From positions 1 through 64,000 of the forward strand of contig JAJPJG010000031.1 in the NCBI GenBank assembly GCA_021324395.1: a stretch of DNA of 64,000 nt. The letters run 5' to 3'. Shown piece by piece: positions 45,948-54,965 of this stretch. Origin of the DNA: Spartobacteria bacterium (GTDB taxonomy: Bacteria > Verrucomicrobiota > Verrucomicrobiia > Chthoniobacterales > Chthoniobacteraceae). The notes beneath the pieces are model-generated. The model was not told where the DNA came from. It was given only the letters and a program-made list of their open reading frames with translations, and did not search any database. Numbering within the stretch: position 1 is the first letter of the stretch; each line of letters starts with the position of its first letter. The position numbers and the translations under genes were made by a program.

Positions 45948-47336
45948 CTAAAACAAAATGTTCACGCGCACGTTTGCGAGGTTCTGGTGGAACGTCGGAC
46001 CGCTCTGCGTGGATTCATTCTGCCGGTATTGATAGCTGATGTCGATACTCGACCATTTCGTAAAGTCAAATGACAGGCCGAGCTGGACGTATAAAAAATC
46101 GTCTTCCCGTTTTGCAAAGCGCGAACCGGGCACGTCGTCATAAATCGAACTAATGTAGCCGCCTAGCAGTGTGCCATAAAGCCGCTGGAAGAGACGTTGT
46201 TTAATGCGGGCACTAATGCCAGTGGCTGTGAAGTTGTCACCCGGAAAAACCGCAGAGTTCTCGGTGCGACGATACGCATCCAGCCCGATCTCAGTCCCAT
46301 CAAAAGGAAGATAGCTTGCACCCAAACCAAACACTCCACCTAAGCGGTTGCCGGATGTGGAGTGAGTTTGACGGTATTCAATACCGCCGTTTGCGCGCAC
46401 AGAGAATTTATCGGTTGGAAACCATGTAACGCCAAGTTGCAGCTGCTCGTAAGTCTGGCTCGGGCTATCCTGCACGGTGAGATAGCCAAAGGTCGCGCCG
46501 ACACCAACGTTTGTTTTTGGGAAAAGCTGATAGTTTAACCAGTTTTCATCGACGAATTCATTTGAATCGAGCTGATCACGGTAATCGCGATAACTGTCAT
46601 TAAGTTTTACATCGACGGATGTTTTGTCGCTGATCCAGTAGTTCCCATCGACCGATTCCGTAAAAATCGCGCGATGCACGCGATCGCCGACGTCGATATC
46701 CGGCGAGTCGAGCGTCTGGAATCGGCTTTTTACACCCAGCGTGAGCTTTTGAAATTGCCACTGCGAATCGACCAACAGGTCATGGTCCAGAGCATTTTCC
46801 GATGGATGATGCACGAACGATGTCCAATTCGCGGTGTAGCTCGCAAAAAAGTAATTCGTCTTTTCCTCTCCGACTTCCCACGGCTTGATCTCATAGATGT
46901 GATCGAACTCGTCCTGCGGTTTGACGTGTGACCTGTAATCGCCCCAGCCAAATGCAAGGCCTGGCGCAACAGTAAAGTAAAAGTCCGATTGCTTGCGATC
47001 GTCGCTGATGAAAATGTTATCGTCGTATGTGCAGCGCAAATCCAGTGTCGTAAAGATTTTCCACTTTCTCGTGCCGATATCGATCGTTGTTGTCGCTTGT
47101 TCCGCCGACACGGCTGTCTGCACCACCGGCGGCTCCGGCACGGTTTCAGGCTGTGCTGGCAGCGGCGTCGCTTCTTCCAATGTATTTACCGGCAGCGTCG
47201 GAACCGGTGCGGCGATTTCAGCAAGCACAAGCGGTCCGGAAGCAATGCCACAAGCCATGGCAACACGGCTGAGCCGCCGCACGCATCGCGGAACAAGCGA
47301 CCAGTTGCCGGAAAACCATGGATCGATCTCTATCAC
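45948..47336 (-). CDS. Outer-membrane beta-barrel protein of the EPS operon
   Basis: A 462-residue protein. GTG 47336 overlaps the upstream stop codon (GTGA) and gives a basic segment with a hydrophobic signal (RLSRVAMACGIASGPLVLA); the frame extends further but into the upstream gene. A Pro/Thr/Glu-rich linker (about 45-80) precedes long amphipathic strands ending in RVNILF with a terminal Phe, as in barrels. Similar proteins are common in exosortase-linked EPS loci. It probably forms or supports the outer-membrane EPS exit. Confidence 0.8.
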   Translation of the reverse strand: MIEIDPWFSGNWSLVPRCVRRLSRVAMACGIASGPLVLAEIAAPVPTLPVNTLEEATPLPAQPETVPEPPVVQTAVSAEQATTTIDIGTRKWKIFTTLDLRCTYDDNIFISDDRKQSDFYFTVAPGLAFGWGDYRSHVKPQDEFDHIYEIKPWEVGEEKTNYFFASYTANWTSFVHHPSENALDHDLLVDSQWQFQKLTLGVKSRFQTLDSPDIDVGDRVHRAIFTESVDGNYWISDKTSVDVKLNDSYRDYRDQLDSNEFVDENWLNYQLFPKTNVGVGATFGYLTVQDSPSQTYEQLQLGVTWFPTDKFSVRANGGIEYRQTHSTSGNRLGGVFGLGASYLPFDGTEIGLDAYRRTENSAVFPGDNFTATGISARIKQRLFQRLYGTLLGGYISSIYDDVPGSRFAKREDDFLYVQLGLSFDFTKWSSIDISYQYRQNESTQSGPTFHQNLANVRVNILF

Positions 47337-50300
47337 TGGACTGAAACAACCACGTTCGGTGTGAAATCGCCAAACCAGCTCACGCCGGATTGCAGCATAC
47401 GCCACTGGAAGTTGTAATTACCAGGCGTGCTCGGTGCTTTGACGGTGAAGTTAAATGTTACGCTCGATCCCGCCGGAACGGAGCTTGGCAGCGCCACGCG
47501 ATTGAATCCCCACGTCTTGTTGTCCTGCGGATTTTGGGAGCCGAGTTTGTAACCATTCGACGAACTCCACGTAGAGGTGCCGGAATTCAGCATCGTAATC
47601 GAAATATTGTAACTTTGCCCGGCACTCATCGTGGCAGGAACGGTTTGTGATACAAATGTTGCCGCCTTCGTCACGGTGATCGGCACGTTGGGAGTCATAT
47701 CACCGAACCAGGCAGCACCATCTTGAACCATCTGCCATTGAAAATTGTAAGTGCCGGTTGTAGTCGGCGGATAAATCGTAAATGTAAATGTTCCCTGCGC
47801 TCCTGGCGCCACGGGCGCGCTCAAAAAGGCGCGGCTGAATCCCCACGTCTTATTGTCGCGCGGATTTTGTGAGCCGAGTCGATATTTGCCTGATTCGCTC
47901 CATGTCGTTGTTCCCGTGTTTTGCATCACAACGGTTACCGTCGTTGGAACACCCGCAGAGACAGAGGTCGGCACGGTTTGCGACACGAATGCAGCTTGGT
48001 TCGGATTGGGAGTGACGTTGACCGTCACATTGGGGGTCACCTGTCCAAGCCAGGCAACCTTGTCGTGGACCATCCGCCATTGAAAATTGTAAGTTCCGGG
48101 CGTGGTTGGCGCGGTTACGAAAAAATTAAACGTCGCGTTTTGTCCCGGCGCAACCGTAACGCCTGAGGGTAGATAAATGCGGCTTCTGCCCCAGATTGTA
48201 TTGTCCTGGGGATTTTGCGAGCCGAGTCGAAACAGGTTCGTTTCACTCCATGTGCTCGAACCGCTGTTCGTCATGATCACCTGAATACCATAGGTCTGCC
48301 CTGCGACCATCGTGGTCGGAACATTCTGGAAATAAAACGCTGCGCCATCTGTCGGCTGCGCACCGATCCTTACCGCGACAGCCGTTGAATCCTGCCCAAA
48401 ATATTGGACGCCGGTTTGCAGCATCCGCCATTGGAAGTTACAAGTGCCGGTGGTGATGGGTGCAGTCACGCTAAAGTTGAACGTGTAACTTTGCCCCGGC
48501 GCAACAGATGTCCCCGACGGCAGATATACGCGTGTGATTCCCCAACGCGAACTATCCAGCGTATTATCCACAGCGAGTTTGTAGTTTTGATCCGGTGTCC
48601 ATGTGGTCGAGCCAGTGTTTTGCATCGTCACGGAGACGTAATAGCTTTGCCCGGCTGCCATCGTCGCGGGCACCGTTTGCGACATAAATGTTGCGTCGTT
48701 TTTGGCAATGTTTACCGCGACGTTAGGCGTGAGGTCGCCAAACCATTCCACGCCTTCCTGCACCATTTGCCATTGGAAATTCGTAGTGCCGGACGTATTT
48801 GGCGCAGGCAATTGAGCGGTGAATGTTGCCGTTTGTCCCGGAGAGACCGGGCTTGCGATGTCGAGACGAGCCGCGCCCCACGTCGTGTTGTCGCTGGGAT
48901 TTTGCGCGCCGAGTCGGTGAACACCCGGCTGCCACGTGGAGGTGCCGCTGTTATACATCGTGACGGAGACATTGTAATAATTCCCCGCTGTCATTGTGGC
49001 CGGCACGCTTTGCGAAATAAATGTCGCACCGTTTCCAAGCGCCGTCGGCTGCACAGCATGATAATTTGCCGTGAAAGTCGTATCGCTCGCAGGTGTGGCA
49101 ATCGCATGCGTCGCAGCGCCGCCATCCGACCATGAGTCGAACACATATGTCGTTCCGTTAACCGTCTGCGGTGAAGGCGCACCGATTGTGCGTTGCAGAT
49201 TCACAACACCAAGCGTGGTGAGCGGAGCCGCATACGTTTGTCCATCGAGTGTTAATTGCAGTCCCGATTGATTCGTCGCCAAAATAAATGTGGATTTCGC
49301 CGGCATCACATCGCGATACGTCGTGGTCGAAACTCCGGCCGAGTCAGTAATCGTCAGTGAAATGCGATACCACACGTCATCGTTTGTTTCGCCGGTCGTT
49401 GGAATGCTAAACGAACCGTTCATGACTCCACTAAAAGCCGAAATGAACGGATGGATATGCGCACCAGTAGTAAGGTGATGATGAAAATCGACCTGCCACG
49501 TATAAGCGCTGGCGGGCAGATTGCCGTCTTCGGGATCGCTTGCGGTTCCGGAAAATGAAATCGTATCACCGGCCGAGTAAAGCTGATCTGCGGGCATCAA
49601 GGGCGAATAAGGACAATTATCGATGTTTTGATTCGAGCCGGTCTGAACCGGTGTGAGGATGCTGCAAATGGGCGGCTGATCCTGAATTACTGTTAACGTG
49701 GCGGTGCCACTGCTTGCTGTGCCGAAGGAATTGGAAACTACACAATTGAAATTGGCTCCATTGTCGCTGAGGGCGGTGGGTTGCAATGTGTAGCTCGAAT
49801 TGGTCGCGCTAAGAATGCTCGTTCCATCTCGCTGCCATTGATAATTCAACGGCTGGTCGCCGAAAGCCGTGATGCTAAATGTCGCCGGAGCGCCCGAAGG
49901 CACAGTTAAATTGCCCGGCTGCTGTCCGATCTGTGGAGAAAGTGAGCCGGTGTAGGTCAAATGATACAAGCCACCCGAACCCCACGCACCCGTCGCATCG
50001 GCGATTTCCAAAATATACATCGAGCCGTCCGGTGCCGTTTTGATATCGACCAGACTGGTTAATCCAGTCGCAAACTTTGTGACTGTATTTGTTGCCGGAT
50101 CGAACAAACCGATCCAGCCATCGCAGTAATCACAGAAAAAGTATTTCCCCACATACATACTCGGAAACTGCTGCACAGGGGGATTGTAAAACGCCCCGCC
50201 TGTGATGGCGCAGCCCGATGGATTTGGATAATTCGATCCCACATTATCGGTATGGGGATACGCATACAGTGGGCTAGTGTAACCCGGAGAATTCGAATAA

Positions 50301-51103
50301 CCTTCGTAATATGGCCAGCCGTAGTTTGACCCCGCGATTCCGTCGTTAATTTCTTCCCAAAAATCATTCCCGACGTCGTTGATGAACATCCGCCCAGTCC
50401 CCGGCTGAAATGTCATTTTAAAAGGATTGCGCACCCCGAGCGCCCAAATCGCGCGGTAAACATCAGACGCTGTATTGTAAAACGGATTATCTGTCGGAAT
50501 GGTGCCGTCGGGATTTAGACGAACGATTTTGCCGAGCAAGTTCGTCATTGATTGCGCCGGTGTGGCCTGGTTGTTGTCGCCGATGCTCATGTAAAGTTTT
50601 CCGTCCGGCCCGAATCGAGGACAATTCCCATTATGAAAACCACTGGTGCCAAGCGTAGGTCCCTCGAATAGCACCGTCTCACCCACGGCTGCGACATCGC
50701 CGTTTGCCGTGAAACGACTTAGGCGATTATGTGTCGTTGGCGAGGTGGCCGTGTAACAAATATAAACATAGCCATTTGTCGCGAAATTCGGGTCAAGCGT
50801 GAGCCCGTCTAAACCGCGTTCAGCACTCTGATCCACGGTCACCGTGCAAAATGGGGTCGAAAGCAACTGGCCGTTTTTTACGATCCGAACCTGTCCGGTT
50901 TTCTGAGCCACAAAAATCCGCCCATCCGGCGCGAACGCAATATCGGTGACCTGCGGAAATGAGGTAACAACAGGTGTTAAAACAAAGCCGTTCGGCAAAT
51001 TCGGATCCGCAAATAATGAAGATCCGCCGGTGAGAAGGATCGCGAAAAGCAGGATAAAGGCGATTTTGGTAAAAGCACAAAAATTCCCTTTGTTGGATTG
51101 CAT
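47333..51103 (-). CDS. Secreted glucose/sorbosone dehydrogenase-like protein with Ig, PKD-like and five NBR1-like domains
   Basis: A 1256-residue exported protein. A signal peptide covers about residues 1-32. A six-bladed GSDH propeller follows (about 35-380: VTDIAFAPDGRIFVAQKTG, GLDGLTLDPNFATNGYVYI, ALGVRNPFKMTFQPG), then an Ig-like domain (about 390-475), a PKD-like region (about 475-690) and five repeats of about 113 residues of the NBR1 Ig-like type, each with TW, LG.QNP.DN..WG and FQW(R/Q)M marks. It is the first gene of the leftward EPS operon, coupled to the barrel gene. PQQ-dependent sugar oxidation and carbohydrate binding are possible; function is unknown. Confidence 0.87.
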   Translation of the reverse strand: MQSNKGNFCAFTKIAFILLFAILLTGGSSLFADPNLPNGFVLTPVVTSFPQVTDIAFAPDGRIFVAQKTGQVRIVKNGQLLSTPFCTVTVDQSAERGLDGLTLDPNFATNGYVYICYTATSPTTHNRLSRFTANGDVAAVGETVLFEGPTLGTSGFHNGNCPRFGPDGKLYMSIGDNNQATPAQSMTNLLGKIVRLNPDGTIPTDNPFYNTASDVYRAIWALGVRNPFKMTFQPGTGRMFINDVGNDFWEEINDGIAGSNYGWPYYEGYSNSPGYTSPLYAYPHTDNVGSNYPNPSGCAITGGAFYNPPVQQFPSMYVGKYFFCDYCDGWIGLFDPATNTVTKFATGLTSLVDIKTAPDGSMYILEIADATGAWGSGGLYHLTYTGSLSPQIGQQPGNLTVPSGAPATFSITAFGDQPLNYQWQRDGTSILSATNSSYTLQPTALSDNGANFNCVVSNSFGTASSGTATLTVIQDQPPICSILTPVQTGSNQNIDNCPYSPLMPADQLYSAGDTISFSGTASDPEDGNLPASAYTWQVDFHHHLTTGAHIHPFISAFSGVMNGSFSIPTTGETNDDVWYRISLTITDSAGVSTTTYRDVMPAKSTFILATNQSGLQLTLDGQTYAAPLTTLGVVNLQRTIGAPSPQTVNGTTYVFDSWSDGGAATHAIATPASDTTFTANYHAVQPTALGNGATFISQSVPATMTAGNYYNVSVTMYNSGTSTWQPGVHRLGAQNPSDNTTWGAARLDIASPVSPGQTATFTAQLPAPNTSGTTNFQWQMVQEGVEWFGDLTPNVAVNIAKNDATFMSQTVPATMAAGQSYYVSVTMQNTGSTTWTPDQNYKLAVDNTLDSSRWGITRVYLPSGTSVAPGQSYTFNFSVTAPITTGTCNFQWRMLQTGVQYFGQDSTAVAVRIGAQPTDGAAFYFQNVPTTMVAGQTYGIQVIMTNSGSSTWSETNLFRLGSQNPQDNTIWGRSRIYLPSGVTVAPGQNATFNFFVTAPTTPGTYNFQWRMVHDKVAWLGQVTPNVTVNVTPNPNQAAFVSQTVPTSVSAGVPTTVTVVMQNTGTTTWSESGKYRLGSQNPRDNKTWGFSRAFLSAPVAPGAQGTFTFTIYPPTTTGTYNFQWQMVQDGAAWFGDMTPNVPITVTKAATFVSQTVPATMSAGQSYNISITMLNSGTSTWSSSNGYKLGSQNPQDNKTWGFNRVALPSSVPAGSSVTFNFTVKAPSTPGNYNFQWRMLQSGVSWFGDFTPNVVVSVQ

Positions 51104-51225
51104 AAGTTTTCCCTAAATTGGTTAAATTTCCCTGACTGAGATTTATGTTGAGCGATGGTGGTAGCTGCTCAGTCCGAAAAAGTCAATACTTTTGTTATAA
51201 TTTTCATAATTTGGCTCGAGGTTCG
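51104..51225 (-). promoter_or_regulatory. Presumed promoter region of the leftward EPS operon
   Basis: An A/T-rich 122-bp gap upstream of the first operon gene. On the minus strand TTGACT (near 51184) could be a -35 element, but no convincing -10 lies at standard spacing. I see no other structure. Confidence 0.3.
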
Positions 51226-51717
51226 CTATCTCAAACCTGAACTGCTGCCAAGTGTCGCCGCTATTCCGAGCAAATCCCGTTGCTCATATGCGCTCCACTC
51301 GTGCTCATCGGCCTTCGCTATCCCGAGCACGCCGCGCAATTCTCCCTCCACGAGAATTGGCACCGCGATCGAGCCTTTCATCGCAGTCGCTCGTGCGCCC
51401 GCACGCGCAACACCGGAATCATCCGTCTGAAGATTACAGACCTGCACCGGCTCGAGTCGTTGTGCAGCGAGTCCCGCCATGCCCTTGCCAATCGGCACCC
51501 TCTCGATTTTGTCAAGCACGGGCTGCGGAATACCTACGTGCGCGACGAGTAGCAAAATGCCGTCGCACAAAAAATGGATTGTCCCGCTCTCCGCGCCAAA
51601 TTCCGAAAGAATGAGCGTAAGCACCAACTCCAGCGAGTCGCCCGCCTGAAGTCGCTCGTCGATTTTTTTCAAAAAATCCGGCACGCGCGTTTTTAGCAGC
51701 GAATCGATGCCTCGCAA
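51226..51717 (-). CDS. GAF-domain protein
   Basis: A 163-residue single-domain GAF protein (sensor or ligand-binding). The fold is seen in IHFLCDGILLLVAHVGIPQPV, PIGKGMAGLAAQRLEPVQVCNL and SIAVPILVEGELRGVLGIAKA. No output domain is attached. It lies just upstream of the EPS operon on the same strand, divergent from the first GH99-like gene. A ligand such as a cyclic nucleotide cannot be inferred. Confidence 0.85.
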   Translation of the reverse strand: MRGIDSLLKTRVPDFLKKIDERLQAGDSLELVLTLILSEFGAESGTIHFLCDGILLLVAHVGIPQPVLDKIERVPIGKGMAGLAAQRLEPVQVCNLQTDDSGVARAGARATAMKGSIAVPILVEGELRGVLGIAKADEHEWSAYEQRDLLGIAATLGSSSGLR

Positions 51718-51765
51718 TCAAAAAGGGATTGCATTTCGACATCTTCTCGTGACAAACACAGCAGC

Positions 51766-53016
51766 TTGAGAAGACGCACCCGCAAACGTCTCATTCGCAC
51801 AGTTGCTGCGACCGCCCTCTTGCTCCTCCTTGTTTTAGGTGCGGTGGCGTGGCTCGTTTTGAAATCAAACGCGATCGATGCAAATGCGCCGCTGCGCGAA
51901 ATGCCCGTGCATGTGATGGAATATCACATTTGGTGGGACTCGCCATTTTATGGAAAACCGGAGCAACGCCACTGGGGCAAATGGAATGATGCAAATCCCG
52001 CTGCGCTCGAATCAGCGCGCCCCGGCGCTCCAGCGTGGCGGCGAAACACTTCGGGTGGTTTGCCACTGATCGGCTGCTACAGCTCGGCAAATCCGGACGT
52101 GATTCGCTGGCAGCTCCGTTGCGCAAAAGCCGCGGGCATCACCGCGTTGCAAGTGCAGCTTTTTCCGAATGAAACCAACGGGCTCTCCTTTGACCGCGAG
52201 GAAATTTTCGCCGATGTCGTGCGGATTGCCGGCGAAGAAGCCATGCCGGTTTACATTCATGACGAAGTGCAATTTCGTCAGCCGCCGGCCACACATCCCG
52301 AAGTGATGATTTCGCGATTAACGACTGCGCTGAGTCGCTACGGATCCTTACCGGGCTATTATCATATCGATGGCCGACCGGTGATTTCATTCCAATACTG
52401 GCACCAGTTTGCCGCGCCAAATGAAATCGAAGAAATCGCGAGCACGCTAAATCGCAGCTTTCGCGGCGGCGTTTATTTCATACTCAATGGCAACTGGCAC
52501 TCCGTTTTTGCAGACACAGTTGCGTTGCGCGGTCTCGTCGTCACGTCAAACTCCATGATTTTCGATACGAAAGCTTCCGCGACACCGGATTGGGCCGCGC
52601 TCGACAAAAAACTGTGGAAAATGAAGCTGTCGCGGCTCGCGCGATTCACGCGGTTTTGGCCGGGCGATATGTCATTCGGACTTTGGGCTTATCCAAGTTT
52701 TGACGACACAAAACCAGATGTGCCGGCTGACAAACGTATGCATTTAACGCGCGGCCAGAATCTCTCGACGTTGCGTGAAACTATCCGCCGCTACGCTGCC
52801 GAGCGGCCGGATTTCGTGCTGGTCTCATCGTGGAACGACTGGCAGGAAAACACCGCGCTTGAACCGGCGCTCGACGTGGATGGTTTTAATGGCGACCCGT
52901 ATCAAGCCTTGCGCGCAGTCGCCGAATTGCAGGGCAAAAAATTCACGCCACCACCGCTGCCGCCGCGTGAAGATATCGATCCGATGGTTGTCGAGAAAAC
53001 GTTATCAATCAAATAA
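51766..53016 (+). CDS. GH99-like protein, membrane-anchored
   Basis: A 416-residue protein with a single N-terminal membrane anchor (about residues 12-32) and a GH99-type TIM-barrel. Marks are VMEYHIWWDSPFY, DVIRWQLRCAKAAGITALQV and SSWNDWQENTALEPALDVDG near the C-terminus. GH99 enzymes are endo-alpha-mannosidases or mannanases; the group here is divergent and substrate unknown. The start is TTG 51766; no ATG upstream of the anchor is in frame. It is a paralogue of the gene at 54966. The 3' end overlaps the convergent GT4 gene by 12 bp. Confidence 0.8.
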   Translation: MRRRTRKRLIRTVAATALLLLLVLGAVAWLVLKSNAIDANAPLREMPVHVMEYHIWWDSPFYGKPEQRHWGKWNDANPAALESARPGAPAWRRNTSGGLPLIGCYSSANPDVIRWQLRCAKAAGITALQVQLFPNETNGLSFDREEIFADVVRIAGEEAMPVYIHDEVQFRQPPATHPEVMISRLTTALSRYGSLPGYYHIDGRPVISFQYWHQFAAPNEIEEIASTLNRSFRGGVYFILNGNWHSVFADTVALRGLVVTSNSMIFDTKASATPDWAALDKKLWKMKLSRLARFTRFWPGDMSFGLWAYPSFDDTKPDVPADKRMHLTRGQNLSTLRETIRRYAAERPDFVLVSSWNDWQENTALEPALDVDGFNGDPYQALRAVAELQGKKFTPPPLPPREDIDPMVVEKTLSIK

Positions 53017-54117
53017 CTCTTCGTAAATTGCCAGATATTCTCGCGCTGCATTCGCCCAGGAAAATTTCTGTGCGCGCTCAAGTCCGCGCGCGAGCCAGCG
53101 TTCGCGCTCGCCGGGAATGAGATCCAGTATTTTCCGCACACCGAGCGCGATATCCTGCTCGGAGAACGGATCGACCAGTTCCGCCGCGCCGCCGGCAATT
53201 TCGGGTAGGCAGGAACAATTCGATGTAACCACAGGCGCGCCGCAGATCATTGCTTCGAGCATCGGCAGTCCGAAACCTTCTTCCAGCGAGGGATAACAAA
53301 ACACGAGCGCGTTTGCGTAAGCCGCGCGCAATTCCGCATCGCTCAAATAACCGAGCAGTTTTACGCCGGGTGTTTTGAGCAGCGCATGCAATTCCGGCAT
53401 TTCGCTAAAACGCGGCTGCGGACGGCCCACAACCCACAGTTCCAGCTCGGGAAATGTTTCTTTAACCATCGAATACGCTTTGATGAGACGCGGCAGATTC
53501 TTGTGGGGTTGCAGAGAACCAACGCAGAGCAGATACGGCACGGTGGTATGTGCGAAAATTTCGTCCTGCAGCGTAAACCGCACGCCGTTGTAAACGCGAC
53601 GCAATCGCTGCATCTCGATGTGAAGATCTCGTGCGGCTTGCTCGCGAACGTAATCAGAAATCACCACAACACGCTCGGCTTCACGCAAACCTGGCAGTGC
53701 CGTGAATGCGTATACGAGTCGAAAGCTGCGGCTATACCACTCGGGATGATTGAAGAAATTCAAATCGTGGAGCGTGACCACGCTTTTCACGTTGCCCTTG
53801 AATGCGGGGCTGGTTGCGATCGGATGATGCGCGACCGTGCAATTCCACTCCCTGCAAAGTCGCGGCAGCGTGAATTGCTCCCACCATTGCGCCCGCCCGC
53901 GAGACCAGTTTTGGAACGGCACCGTCACCACCGTGACGTTCGGAAATTTTTTCCACTCGGCGACTCCCGGAAATTTCGGGTCTGCAAAAACCACGAGCGA
54001 CAATTCCCGCTCCGGCGAGCGAACGAGAGCGTCAAACAAACCGAACGCGGCAGTTTGTGTGCCGGTCGGTTGCGATGTCCCTGTAAAACGTCCGTTGAGT
54101 GCGACAGCTTTTTGCAT
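53005..54117 (-). CDS. Glycosyltransferase family 4
   Basis: A 370-residue GT-B glycosyltransferase. ATG 54117 (MQKAVALNGRFTGTSQPTGTQ) is the usual start for this type. The C-terminal donor domain shows LLCVGSLQPHKNLPRLIKAY and LEEGFGLPMLEAMICGAPVV, followed by SNCSCLPEIAGGAA. Such enzymes are often mannosyl- or rhamnosyltransferases; the sugar here is not known. It diverges from the pseudopilin-like gene. Confidence 0.92.
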   Translation of the reverse strand: MQKAVALNGRFTGTSQPTGTQTAAFGLFDALVRSPERELSLVVFADPKFPGVAEWKKFPNVTVVTVPFQNWSRGRAQWWEQFTLPRLCREWNCTVAHHPIATSPAFKGNVKSVVTLHDLNFFNHPEWYSRSFRLVYAFTALPGLREAERVVVISDYVREQAARDLHIEMQRLRRVYNGVRFTLQDEIFAHTTVPYLLCVGSLQPHKNLPRLIKAYSMVKETFPELELWVVGRPQPRFSEMPELHALLKTPGVKLLGYLSDAELRAAYANALVFCYPSLEEGFGLPMLEAMICGAPVVTSNCSCLPEIAGGAAELVDPFSEQDIALGVRKILDLIPGERERWLARGLERAQKFSWANAAREYLAIYEELFD

Positions 54118-54215
54118 GTGCCCTAAATCCCAAAAGCGCGCGACTATAATTGCCCGCGCCGCTTTGACAACGAAGAAGTGAACCCACACGTTGACGTGTG
54201 TGATTGAATTTTCCG

Positions 54216-54953
54216 ATGCCCTCTCGTCGTCACTTTTCCCGACCCGCCGCCAAATGTGCATTTACTTTGCTCGAACTGCTTGTGGTCATCACCATCATCG
54301 CCATATTAGTCGCGCTATTCCTTGGTGTTAATGGCACGATTCAAAACAAGGCGCGCAGCGTGCAGTGCGCAAACAATCTGCGTCAGATCGGTATTGCTGT
54401 GTTACAATACACAACCGATAACAACAATTTTTTTCCTACAACCAATCCGGCTTGGGACGTAAAAGTGAGCGCCTATCTCGGCATCAGTTCGACCACATCG
54501 GCGGCGGCGATTTTGAAATGTCCTAATGACCCGCGTTCATTAAATGCCACGAGTAACTTTCCGCGTTCTTACGCCTTGAGCAGAATCCGCGACCAGAGCC
54601 TTGCGGATGCAACGCACATTGCAGCTTCGCCAATCGACGACGGCGATGGACTTACCAGTCCGCAAGTATCGCGACAGCGCGTGATGGTCACAAGACCAAG
54701 CCAGACGATCCTGGCGACGGAATGGTTCACGGATTCCAACGGCGCTTTAATTGCGAACTATCAATTTCAAGCGAGCTTCGGCGGTGTCACTGGTTGGAAA
54801 GGCGGACCGTCGGCAAACAATTGGCCGCGACTCCAAAACGGTCGCGCTTATCACAGCGATACGATGAATTTTATTTTTGTCGATGGGCACATGGCCGCAA
54901 TGGCACCGGTGAACGCGAACACGCCCGATGATTTGTGGACGGCAGTCCAATAA
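54216..54953 (+). CDS. Type II pseudopilin-like protein with H-X9-DG motif
   Basis: A 245-residue protein with a prepilin-type N-terminus: basic leader, then FTLLELLVVITIIAILVALF, cut before the Phe by prepilin peptidase. The C-terminal part contains HSDTMNFIFVDGHM, the H-X9-DG signature of the large families expanded in Planctomycetes and Verrucomicrobia. No other secretion genes are nearby. ATG 54216 is used; the frame extends to a TTG four codons upstream. It precedes the second GH99-like gene by 12 bp and may be co-transcribed. Confidence 0.9.
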   Translation: MPSRRHFSRPAAKCAFTLLELLVVITIIAILVALFLGVNGTIQNKARSVQCANNLRQIGIAVLQYTTDNNNFFPTTNPAWDVKVSAYLGISSTTSAAAILKCPNDPRSLNATSNFPRSYALSRIRDQSLADATHIAASPIDDGDGLTSPQVSRQRVMVTRPSQTILATEWFTDSNGALIANYQFQASFGGVTGWKGGPSANNWPRLQNGRAYHSDTMNFIFVDGHMAAMAPVNANTPDDLWTAVQ

Positions 54954-54965
54954 GCAAATGTAACT

